Made by a program: the position numbers and the translations under genes. Below the pieces are notes generated by a model, which made no database searches, was not told where the DNA came from, and worked only from the letters and a program-made list of their open reading frames with translations. From Lentzea aerocolonigenes (GTDB lineage: Bacteria > Actinomycetota > Actinomycetes > Mycobacteriales > Pseudonocardiaceae): 64,000 bases of DNA. This document shows, piece by piece, positions 39,577-47,016 of this stretch. The stretch covers positions 186,001-250,000 of the forward strand of contig NZ_BBOJ01000003.1 of assembly GCF_000974445.1 (NCBI RefSeq), given 5' to 3'. Numbering within the stretch: the stretch's first letter is position 1; every line of letters begins with the position of its first letter.

Positions 39577-40917
39577 TCAGCCGAGCGGCGCGGTGACCGT
39601 GAAGGACGCGTCGTTCGCGAAGCCCGAGCCGGACGCGAACTGGTCGACCCTCACCTCGAAGGCGTAGTGCCGCAGGTACCGGCCGGGATGGCTGTAGGAC
39701 TCCAGCGACAGACCGCCCGCGAGCCCTGCGCGGCCGCAGAACGTGGCGTCACTGGCGAACGCCGCGTCGCCACTGTTGACGTCCAGCCGCACGCGGAAGT
39801 TGTAGTGCCGCAGGTAGCGGTCCGGGAAGTTCACCGAGCGCAACGACACGCAGGCCGCGTTCGCCAGGCCGGGCACGACGGTGAAGGTCGCATCCTGCCG
39901 GTCGGTGGCCGTGCTGATCTGCTCGACGTAGGCGAGGTTGTCGCGGTGCCGCACGTAGCGGTCCGGGTAGTTCACCGAACGCAGCGAACGGTTTCCGGTC
40001 GGCACGGCCGTTCCGTCGCCCGAGTCTTCCCGCAGCACGGTGAAGTGGCGCGCCGTGCCGGACAGGCCCGGCAGCTCGGTCTTCGCACCGAACGAGGAGA
40101 GGTCGGCGCTGTCCGCGTAGAAGTACCGTTTTTGGCCGTACTGGTCGAAGTAGAGGCGCCAGCGGCCGTCCGGGAGCTGCACCAGGGCCGGCCCCTCCAG
40201 GCCGGAGCCCCAGCCCGCCCAGTTGCCGGTCCCCTGGAACGTCCAGGGCCCGTTCAGCGAGGTCGCGGTCGCGTGCTCGATGTACTTCGTCGTCTCGTTC
40301 TTGAGGAAGTTGTGGTACGTGCCGCCGGTCTTCACCACGAAGCTGTCGATGTAGTTCGCCGCGATGCCCAGGGCGACCGGTGACGTCCAAGTGGACAGGT
40401 CGCCGTTGGTCGCCGTGACCCGGTAGGGCCGGAACTGTCCAGCCGTGCCGGTGGTGGAGGCGGAGAAGATGACGTGCACGCTGCCGTCGGTGTCCTTGAA
40501 CCACTCCGGGGCCCACGTGCTGCCGGTCGCGCCGTTGAGCCCGACCTTGACGTTGCGCAGGAACGTCCACGTCGTGTGGTCGGCGCTGCGGGCGAAGCCG
40601 ATGGTGTCGCCGGTCCAGCCGGTCGTGTAGACGACGTAGTAGTAGCCGTCGGTGTGCCGCATGACGCTGGGGTCGCGGATGAGCCCGGACGGCGGCGTGT
40701 AGGCGTTCGCCCGCAGCAGCGAGAAGTTCGTCGCGTTCGCCGAGTCGTAGACGTACATGTTCGACTCGCTGCTGTTGGTGAACGCCGTCATGAGGTAGTG
40801 CGGAACCGGCCCTGCCGCCTGGGCGGCCGGTGCGGTGACGGCGAGGCCGGTGACCGCACCGGCGAAGGTGGCGAACGCGGCGAGCAACGGACGCCATCGG
40901 TGGGTGCGCAGGCGCAT
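39577..40917 (-). CDS. Secreted GH43-CBM42 protein, outlying member of the arabinan set
   Basis: 446 residues from ATG 40917, eight bases after AGGAG. An ATG six codons earlier has no RBS. Sec signal to about residue 34. GH43 propeller at about 36-300 with the base Asp in LIRDPSVMRH, STWAPEWF and the acid Glu in SGLEGPALVQL. A C-terminal CBM42 covers about 310-446 (SVNYPDRYVRHRDN, SVNFPDRYLRHYNF, SYSHPGRYLRHYAF). It lies 20 kb from the main arabinan island, but its upstream region carries the same LacI-type palindromes (40954, 41041), so it belongs to the same regulon by inference. Confidence 0.88.
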   Translation of the reverse strand: MRLRTHRWRPLLAAFATFAGAVTGLAVTAPAAQAAGPVPHYLMTAFTNSSESNMYVYDSANATNFSLLRANAYTPPSGLIRDPSVMRHTDGYYYVVYTTGWTGDTIGFARSADHTTWTFLRNVKVGLNGATGSTWAPEWFKDTDGSVHVIFSASTTGTAGQFRPYRVTATNGDLSTWTSPVALGIAANYIDSFVVKTGGTYHNFLKNETTKYIEHATATSLNGPWTFQGTGNWAGWGSGLEGPALVQLPDGRWRLYFDQYGQKRYFYADSADLSSFGAKTELPGLSGTARHFTVLREDSGDGTAVPTGNRSLRSVNYPDRYVRHRDNLAYVEQISTATDRQDATFTVVPGLANAACVSLRSVNFPDRYLRHYNFRVRLDVNSGDAAFASDATFCGRAGLAGGLSLESYSHPGRYLRHYAFEVRVDQFASGSGFANDASFTVTAPLG

Positions 40918-40953
40918 GTACCCGGCTCCTGTCATCGTCGTTGATGAATCCGG

Positions 40954-40971
40954 TAGTGAGCGCTAACACTA
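40954..40971. promoter_or_regulatory. LacI-type operator (arabinan set, site 7)
   Basis: TAGTGAGCGCTAACACTA, 18 bp, imperfect at one pair, 37 bp upstream of the GH43 start at 40917. Its right half CGCTAACA matches sites 2 and 5. Confidence 0.7.
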
Positions 40972-41040
40972 TGACCGGCTACATGTTCGATGACAATGTC
41001 CAGGTTCAGCTATTTCTTGAACAAACTGCGGTGGAGCGTC

Positions 41041-41056
41041 TTGTTAGCGTGCACAA
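41041..41056. promoter_or_regulatory. Weak LacI-type half-site pair (arabinan set, site 8)
   Basis: TTGTTAGCGTGCACAA. The left half TGTTAGCG is identical to the consensus and the right half is degenerate. It lies 124 bp upstream of the GH43 gene, possibly an auxiliary operator. Confidence 0.4.
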
Positions 41057-41060
41057 GTGC

Positions 41061-42257
41061 TCACAGCGCGCCGCCCGGCCTGCGGCCACCGGTCAGCGCC
41101 TCGACCTGCTCGGCGGTGAACGGCGGCCCGAGCAGGTCCCCGCGCAGGGCGTGGCAGCGGAACATGTCGGCGATGTAGTGCATGCGGTCCGGCAGGTCGG
41201 CCCAGTCGCGGGCGGCGGTGCCGCGCGTGCTGTCAGGTGTCGGGTCGACGGTCTTCAGCAGTGCGAGCAGGTCCGGATCGGACAGCTCCGCGAGCTCCGG
41301 CGGGAACGTCGCGGGCAGGTCCCTGCTCAGGTCGAGCAGTTCACCACCGGGCAGCGCCAGGGTCATCAGGTGTTCGGTGACCGCCCGCCGCACGAGCGCT
41401 CGCACCTGGTCGGACAGCTGCTCGCCGGCGATGCGGACGGCGGTCCGCCTGCCCAGCACGGTCAGCAGGGCGACGCGGAACCACCTGACCACCCGGTTGC
41501 CCGGCAGCAGCACCTCGAGCAGGCGGCGTTCGAGCTCGCGGGGGTCGACGACGGGTGCCTGCATCGCGGCGGCGATCTCCGGTTGCAAGCGGGTCTGCTC
41601 GTGCAGGCCCACCTCGATGTTCGCCAGGAGCAGGAGTTCGGCCCGCTGCTTCGGGTCGCTGGTGGTCATCGCGCGGTGGTACCGGGTGAAGGCCTGCCGC
41701 AGGTAGCGCTGCCCCTCGGGTGGTTCGCCCGGCCGGAGCCCGGCGCAGAACTCCTCGATCCGCTCGTCGCCGGGCCCCTGGCCGAACTCGGCGAGGAACC
41801 GCGCGAACTCACGCGCGATCTCCTCGAAGACCTTGAGGTTGCCCTGTGCCGACGCGGCGCTGACGTCGTCGAGCCGTGCGGTCGTCACGATCGTCCGGCG
41901 CACGACCTCGTGCACGCGGTCCAGGCCCTGTTGCGGAACGGCCCGGCGCAGGCTGCGCGCCATCAGGTCGATTCCGGCGGCCACCTCGGGTGAGGACTTC
42001 AGCAGACGTTCCGCGGTGCGCGCGAGGTCTTCCTGCCGGATGGTCTGCCCGATCTGCTTGGAGGCCCACACGGCGAACGTGCACCAGTTCGCGGACCCGC
42101 CGGTGCGGGCGGCCACGGCCCGCGACAGCAGGTGGTAGCAGTGGGTGATCTGAAGGTTGCGGACGACGGGATCGGGGTGCGCCGCGATCCGGTCGACGTC
42201 GGCCACGACCGGGACGCCGTCGCTGAGCTCGTGCACGTCCGCGCCGGTCCGGCTCAC
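41061..42257 (-). CDS. Conserved-looking soluble helical protein, unknown function
   Basis: 398 residues from GTG 42257. No signal peptide or membrane segment. The N-terminal half has a distinctive stretch (RNLQITHCYHLLSRAVAART, GGSANWCTFAVWASKQIG) with a polar His-Cys-His-Trp-Cys set, followed by amphipathic helices rich in Arg/Glu/Leu throughout. The last third is Pro/Asp-containing (LSDPDLLALLKTVDPTPDST). I do not recognise a family. The conserved-looking NWCTFAVWAS segment hints at a bound cofactor or substrate. No clear RBS is seen. It is divergent from the phosphate-transport pair at 42447. Confidence 0.65.
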   Translation of the reverse strand: MSRTGADVHELSDGVPVVADVDRIAAHPDPVVRNLQITHCYHLLSRAVAARTGGSANWCTFAVWASKQIGQTIRQEDLARTAERLLKSSPEVAAGIDLMARSLRRAVPQQGLDRVHEVVRRTIVTTARLDDVSAASAQGNLKVFEEIAREFARFLAEFGQGPGDERIEEFCAGLRPGEPPEGQRYLRQAFTRYHRAMTTSDPKQRAELLLLANIEVGLHEQTRLQPEIAAAMQAPVVDPRELERRLLEVLLPGNRVVRWFRVALLTVLGRRTAVRIAGEQLSDQVRALVRRAVTEHLMTLALPGGELLDLSRDLPATFPPELAELSDPDLLALLKTVDPTPDSTRGTAARDWADLPDRMHYIADMFRCHALRGDLLGPPFTAEQVEALTGGRRPGGAL

Positions 42258-42446
42258 GGGGCCGGCTTCTCTCTTGCAGTGTTCACACCCTCTTGATCGT
42301 CCGTGGAGGGGTGAACGTGACGCGGCGGATCGGAGGTGAGCCCGTGTTTGGTCGTCGCGCCAGTGGGTAGACCTGCCCCGTCAGCACCGGCGAACTCCGC
42401 CTGCCCCGACCAGCTGGTCTCGATCGTCTGAGGAGAGGTCATCGGC

Positions 42447-43067
42447 ATGCGCATCAGCCGCAAGCCCACGGGCGCGAAGTTCTTCGAGCTGTTCGCCGAG
42501 ATCGGCGCGAACATCGGCGCCGGCGTGGAGCTGCTGCGCGAGTTCGTCCAGGCGCCCGAGCAGGACCGCGCCGAGCTGGCGGCACGGATGCACACCCTCG
42601 AGAACGCCGCCGACGACGCGACCCACGCCATCATCGAGCACCTCGACCGGTCGTTCGTCACGCCGTTCGACCGGGAGGACATCTACCGCCTCGCGGCCAG
42701 GCTGGACGACGTCGTCGACCACATGGACGCCGCGGTCGACCTGGCGACCCTCTACCGCGTGGGCGAGCTGCCCGGCGGCGTCGCGGTGCAGGCCGACCTG
42801 CTGTGCCGGGCCGCTCAGCTCACCGCCGCGGCCATGCCCCGCCTCGCCGAACCGCAGGAGCTGACCGCGTTCTGGGTCGAGGTCAACCAGATCGAGAACG
42901 AGGCCGACCAGGTCTACCGCAGACTGCTGTCGGAGCTGTTCAACGGTGAGCGCGACGCCCTCGAGGTCATGAAGCTCAAGGACGTCGTGGACGAGCTGGA
43001 GGCCGCCGCCGACGCCTTCGAACACGTCGCGAACGCCGTGCACTCGATCGCCGTCAAGGAAGCGTGA
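42447..43067 (+). CDS. DUF47/PhoU-like accessory protein of the Pit transporter
   Basis: 206 residues behind AGGAGAGG. All-helical protein with the PhoU-like E/D-rich repeats (FFELFAEIGANIGAGVELLR, LENAADDATHAIIEHLDRSF, DREDIYRLAARLDDVVDHMD, EVMKLKDVVDELEAAADAFE). The paired acidic ExxxDxxxH-type motifs bind metal clusters in relatives. Proteins of this family, encoded next to Pit permeases, are thought to regulate phosphate uptake. The stop overlaps the permease start (TGATG), fully supporting that role. Confidence 0.92.
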   Translation: MRISRKPTGAKFFELFAEIGANIGAGVELLREFVQAPEQDRAELAARMHTLENAADDATHAIIEHLDRSFVTPFDREDIYRLAARLDDVVDHMDAAVDLATLYRVGELPGGVAVQADLLCRAAQLTAAAMPRLAEPQELTAFWVEVNQIENEADQVYRRLLSELFNGERDALEVMKLKDVVDELEAAADAFEHVANAVHSIAVKEA

Positions 43068-44056
43068 TGCTGACCGCCGGACTGGTGGTCGTGATCGTCC
43101 TCGCGCTCGCGTTCGACTTCACCAACGGCTTCCACGACGCGGCCAACGCCATCGCGACCGCCGTGTCGACCCGTGCGCTGACCCTGCGCGCCGCCCTGAC
43201 GCTCGCGGCGGTGATGAACCTGATCGGCGCGCTGCTGGGCACCGCCGTCGCCGTGACGATCGCCAAGGGCATCATCGACACCCCCGTCGGCAACGACGCG
43301 CTGCACGTGGTGACCGCCGCGCTGGCCGGTGCCATCACGTGGAACCTCATCACCTGGTACTTCGGCCTGCCGTCGTCGTCCTCGCACGCCCTGGTCGGCG
43401 GCCTGGTCGGCGCGGCGCTCGCGTCCGCCACCACCGTGCACTGGGCCGGGGTGCTGGAGAAGGTCGTCATCCCGATGGTGGCCTCTCCCCTCATCGGCCT
43501 GCTGCTCGGCTACGCGGTGATGACCGTGATCATGTGGTCGTTCCGCAGGGCCAACGCGCACCGGGCGGGCCGCCTGATGCGCCGCGCCCAGGTGTTCTCC
43601 GCGGCGAGCCTCGCCCTCGGCCACGGCCTGCAGGACGCCCAGAAGAGCATGGGTGTGATCGTGCTCGGGCTGGTCGTGTCCGGTCACCAGACCGGCTACT
43701 CGGTGCCGTTCTGGGTGATCCTGGCGTGCGCGGTGGCCCTGTCGGCCGGCACCTACGCGGGCGGCCTGCGGATCATGCGCACCCTGGGCAGGCGCATCTT
43801 CCACCTCACCCCGCCGCACGGCTTCGCCGCCGAACTGTCCGCGTCCTCCGTGCTGTACCTGGCCGCGTTCGTGTTCCACGCCCCGATCTCGACCACGCAC
43901 GTGATCACGTCAGCGGTGATGGGTGTCGGCGCGACCACACGCCGGTCGGCGGTGCGGTGGTCGGTGGCGGCGGACATCGCCAAGGGGTGGGTGCTGACGC
44001 TGCCCGCGTCCGCGCTCGTGGCCGCGGGTGCGTACGGGGTGATCACGTTGCTGTGA
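43067..44056 (+). CDS. PiT family inorganic phosphate transporter
   Basis: 329 residues from ATG 43067, sharing a base with the preceding stop. GTG one codon earlier is an alternative. About ten hydrophobic helices with the two inverted PiT signatures: FDFTNGFHDAANAIATAVST near the N-terminus and PISTTHVITSAVMGVG in the second half. LPSSSSHALVGGLVGAA is also typical. It transports phosphate, usually as a metal-phosphate complex, with H+ in bacteria. It forms a two-gene operon with the DUF47 gene. Confidence 0.95.
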   Translation: MLTAGLVVVIVLALAFDFTNGFHDAANAIATAVSTRALTLRAALTLAAVMNLIGALLGTAVAVTIAKGIIDTPVGNDALHVVTAALAGAITWNLITWYFGLPSSSSHALVGGLVGAALASATTVHWAGVLEKVVIPMVASPLIGLLLGYAVMTVIMWSFRRANAHRAGRLMRRAQVFSAASLALGHGLQDAQKSMGVIVLGLVVSGHQTGYSVPFWVILACAVALSAGTYAGGLRIMRTLGRRIFHLTPPHGFAAELSASSVLYLAAFVFHAPISTTHVITSAVMGVGATTRRSAVRWSVAADIAKGWVLTLPASALVAAGAYGVITLL

Positions 44057-44060
44057 GCGC

Positions 44061-44408
44061 TCAGATCTCGGCGGCACGCCTGCGATCGGCCTGAGCGTCG
44101 GCACGGTGCCGAGCGGCCGCGGCGCGACGGGCCGCGGCCCCACTTCCACCGCGTGCCGCCGCCTGCTCGAGGACGTCCGCTGCTCGTTCGTGTGCGGCGG
44201 CGGAGTCGTCGAGGCTTTCGCGGAGGCTCTCCCGCGCCTGAGCCGCGTGGTGCAGTGCCTCGATCAGTGCGGCCACCGCCGTTTCGGCGTCCTCCGGCGT
44301 CGACGCTCTCCCCGAACGCGTGCTGAGCTGAGCGCGGCGCGACCGCAACTCGCGGATGCGTTCCGCGGTGCTGCACACCCTGGCCTCTGCCCGCTCACCG
44401 GACGCCAC
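44061..44408 (-). CDS. Small coiled-coil protein, unknown function
   Basis: 115 residues from GTG 44408. Nearly the whole length is amphipathic helix rich in Ala, Arg and Glu (AERIRELRSRRAQLSTRSGR, ALIEALHHAAQARESLRESL, AHERAADVLEQAAARGGSG). Its heptad-like spacing suggests a coiled coil. No family is recognised. It ends 5 bp from the convergent PiT gene. High-Ala/Arg frames can be chance in GC-rich DNA, so confidence is moderate. The even helical periodicity argues for a real gene. Confidence 0.5.
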   Translation of the reverse strand: MASGERAEARVCSTAERIRELRSRRAQLSTRSGRASTPEDAETAVAALIEALHHAAQARESLRESLDDSAAAHERAADVLEQAAARGGSGAAARRAAAARHRADAQADRRRAAEI

Positions 44409-44424
44409 ATGTCAGCGTCTCGCT

Positions 44425-44450
44425 CCGGGGATCGCGACACAAGTCCCCGG
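44425..44450. repeat. Inverted repeat between coiled-coil and M15 genes
   Basis: 7-bp arms CCGGGGA / TCCCCGG with a 12-nt spacer, in the divergent region between 44408 and 44550. It could be an operator or a small hairpin in a leader. Confidence 0.4.
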
Positions 44451-44549
44451 GGACCACTCACCGAACTAGGAGTTCACTTGGTTGCTCGTTGACAGCCCCG
44501 GTGCGAACTCGACACGCTGCAGATCCCTGTGATCGAAAGGTGTGCTGTC

Positions 44550-45287
44550 GTGAAACTCCGCTTCGTCTTACCGGTCGTCGCCCTGCTCCTCACCGCCGGT
44601 GTCGCTCCTGCCGCGGCACAGACCGGCCCCTCCGCAGCCGACGCCTGCTACACCTGGGGACGCACGCTCGCGGAAGGAACCTCGGGCGAGGACGTCCGTC
44701 AGCTGCAGATCCGCGTGGCCGGATATCCCGGCTACGGCGGCGTTCTCGGCCTCGACGGACAGTTCGGGCCCGCCACCAAGGCGGCCGTGACGCGGTTCCA
44801 GCAGGCCTACGGTCTCGGCGCCGACGGCATCGCGGGGTCGGCGACGTTCGCGAAGATCTACGAACTGCAGGACAACGACTGCACGCCGGTCAACTTCACC
44901 TACGACGAGCTGAACAACTGCAACTCCGACTGGTCCGGCGGCAACGTCTCCGCTGCCACCGCGCGCGCCAACGCCCTGGTGTCGATGTGGAAGCTGCAGG
45001 CCATGCGGCACGCCATGGGTGACAGGCCGATCGACGTCAACGGCGGCTTCCGCAGCGTCTCCTGCAACAACGCCGTCGGCGGTTCCCCCACGAGCCGTCA
45101 CCTGTACGGCGACGCCGTCGACCTCGGCGCGGGCTCGCAGGGCTTCTGCGCGTTGGCGCGGCAGGCCCGCAACCACGGCTTCAACGAGATCCTCGGGCCC
45201 GGCTACACCGGTCACGACGACCACGTGCACGTCGCGCACCGCTCCACCCGCTTCTGGTCCGCGCCGAGCTGCGGCGTGTCCAGCTGA
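44550..45287 (+). CDS. Secreted zinc D-Ala-D-Ala carboxypeptidase (M15) with peptidoglycan-binding domain
   Basis: 245 residues from GTG 44550 behind AAAGG. Signal peptide VKLRFVLPVVALLLTAGVAP, cleavage after AAA near residue 23. Residues about 30-100 are a PG_binding_1 three-helix domain (TSGEDVRQLQIRVAGYPGYG, LDGQFGPATKAAVTRFQQAY). Residues about 110-245 are an M15A peptidase with zinc ligands His and Asp in SRHLYGDAVDLG and the third His in HDDHVHVAH. The layout is that of the classical Streptomyces albus G zinc DD-carboxypeptidase. It trims peptidoglycan stem peptides outside the cell. Confidence 0.93.
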   Translation: MKLRFVLPVVALLLTAGVAPAAAQTGPSAADACYTWGRTLAEGTSGEDVRQLQIRVAGYPGYGGVLGLDGQFGPATKAAVTRFQQAYGLGADGIAGSATFAKIYELQDNDCTPVNFTYDELNNCNSDWSGGNVSAATARANALVSMWKLQAMRHAMGDRPIDVNGGFRSVSCNNAVGGSPTSRHLYGDAVDLGAGSQGFCALARQARNHGFNEILGPGYTGHDDHVHVAHRSTRFWSAPSCGVSS

Positions 45288-45288
45288 C

Positions 45289-46896
45289 TCAGAGCGCCGA
45301 CAGGATCGTGGTGTTCCACCACAGGTCGAGGCTGTCGAGCGTCTTGAGGTCACCCGGCCTCTTCACCACGCCGATGGTGAGCGTGCGGGTGTCGACCCAC
45401 CACACCTGCGCGTTGCCGTCGGCGACGAAGCACGTCGTGAACTCGCCGGGCAACGGGCCGGAGGTGTCGCGGTAGTAGAGCGCGTAGTGAATCGGGTCGG
45501 ACTCGGGACGGCATCCGCCGCGCTCGTCCATCCGCGGGATGCCCCGGCTCGTCACCAACGCCTGGAAGAACGCGTCCTGGCCGGCGCGGTCGCCGAACAG
45601 CCGGAACTCGGACTCGTCCGGCGCGGGGTACCGGGGCGACCACGCTCCCGGCTTGGTGCAGCGGACGACGGCCACGGCGCCGCCGTCCGGAGTGGACGGC
45701 ACGCACTCGGCGGAGGTCTTGTAGACGTCGGGGAGAGCGGCCAGCAGCTTCTCCACCTCCGGTGACCGCGTCGTGGAGGTGGTCGTGGGCGTGCTGCTGG
45801 ACGTGGTTGTCGTGGTGCTGGTGGAAGTGGTGCCGGAGCCGCGCGTTCTGTCGCCGTTGGAGAAGACCACCGCGGTCACGATCACCAGCACCGCGACCGC
45901 CAGGCCTCCGGCGATGAGGGCCGGAGTCGCGGTGCCGGGCTCGGCGTTGCGCTTCGGCGGGCGCACGATTTCGGTGGCGGCGGTGCGGGGTTGGGGCGGT
46001 GGTTGCGGGGCCTGGTGGGCGGCCAGTGGGGTCGTGGGAGTGGCGGGGCCGAACTGTCCCGCCGGTGGCGTCGCGGGTGCGGACGCCAGGGCCTGCGCGG
46101 CCGCCCGCGCGAGCTCACCCGCGGTGGCGTAGCGGTCGGCGGGGTTCTTGGCCATGCCTCGGGCGATGACGTCGTCCAGCGCCCGTGGCACGGCCGGGTT
46201 CACCAGGGACGCCCTCGGCGGCGGTTCCTTCAGGTGCGCCCAGATCTGGGCCGCGGTGCCGTCCGCGGTGAACGGACGCCGGCCCGTCACGCACGCGAAC
46301 AGGACACCGGCCAGGGCGTACACGTCCGCGCGGCCGTCCACCGGGCCGCTCTCGAAGCGCTCGGGCGCCATGTAGTCCAGCGTGCCGACCACCGAGCCCG
46401 ACGCCGTGAGGCCCGTCGCGGTCGGCGAGACGCTGCGGGCGATGCCGAAGTCCACCAGGTACACGAAGTCGCCGGAGGTCACGAGCACGTTCGACGGCTT
46501 CACGTCGCGGTGCACGAGGCCGTCGGCGTGCGCGGCGTCCAGGGCGCTCGCCACCTGCTCGACGATGCGCACGGCCCGCGACGGCTCGATCGCCCGCTCG
46601 CGGATCACGTCCGACAGGTCGGCCCCCTCCACGAGCCGCATGTCCAGGTAGAGCCGGTCGTCGATCTCGCCGTAGGCGTGGATGGGGATGACGTGCGGCT
46701 CCCGCAGCCGCGCCACGATCTGGGCCTCGCGGCGGAAGCGGGCGCGGTACTCCCGGTCGCCGTGGTGGGCGGGCGACAGTCTCTTGAGCGCCACGAACCG
46801 GTCGTGCACCGTGTCGTAGGCCCGGTGCACCTCGCCCATCCCACCCCGGCCGAGCAGCTGCTCGATCCGGTACGGCCCGAACGCCTCCTGCGTCAT
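45289..46896 (-). CDS. Membrane Ser/Thr protein kinase (PknB-like) with extracellular sensor
   Basis: 535 residues. The kinase domain spans 8-270: glycine loop LGRGGMGEV, Lys38 (VALKRL), HRDVKPSN with catalytic Asp131, DFG at 149-151, APE-like MAPERFES. A Pro/Ala-rich juxtamembrane linker and one transmembrane helix (about 326-346) follow. Outside the cell there is a long Thr/Ser stalk (350-378), then a ~155-residue domain with four cysteines (SAECVPS, VVRCTK, GGCRPE, TTCFVA) in place of PASTA repeats. It would phosphorylate cytoplasmic proteins in response to an external signal. It is divergent from the HD-GYP-LuxR gene at 47017, a candidate substrate. Confidence 0.93.
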   Translation of the reverse strand: MTQEAFGPYRIEQLLGRGGMGEVHRAYDTVHDRFVALKRLSPAHHGDREYRARFRREAQIVARLREPHVIPIHAYGEIDDRLYLDMRLVEGADLSDVIRERAIEPSRAVRIVEQVASALDAAHADGLVHRDVKPSNVLVTSGDFVYLVDFGIARSVSPTATGLTASGSVVGTLDYMAPERFESGPVDGRADVYALAGVLFACVTGRRPFTADGTAAQIWAHLKEPPPRASLVNPAVPRALDDVIARGMAKNPADRYATAGELARAAAQALASAPATPPAGQFGPATPTTPLAAHQAPQPPPQPRTAATEIVRPPKRNAEPGTATPALIAGGLAVAVLVIVTAVVFSNGDRTRGSGTTSTSTTTTTSSSTPTTTSTTRSPEVEKLLAALPDVYKTSAECVPSTPDGGAVAVVRCTKPGAWSPRYPAPDESEFRLFGDRAGQDAFFQALVTSRGIPRMDERGGCRPESDPIHYALYYRDTSGPLPGEFTTCFVADGNAQVWWVDTRTLTIGVVKRPGDLKTLDSLDLWWNTTILSAL

Positions 46897-47016
46897 CGTC
46901 TCCGTGTCCCGAGAGCCTTGTCCGTTCGCCGCGAGCAGCTTACGGTCGCGCTCGCGCCGCGCGGGCGGACAACGGGAAACCACAGCCGAAGCAGCTCGCG
47001 GAGCTACCCTTCGCGG

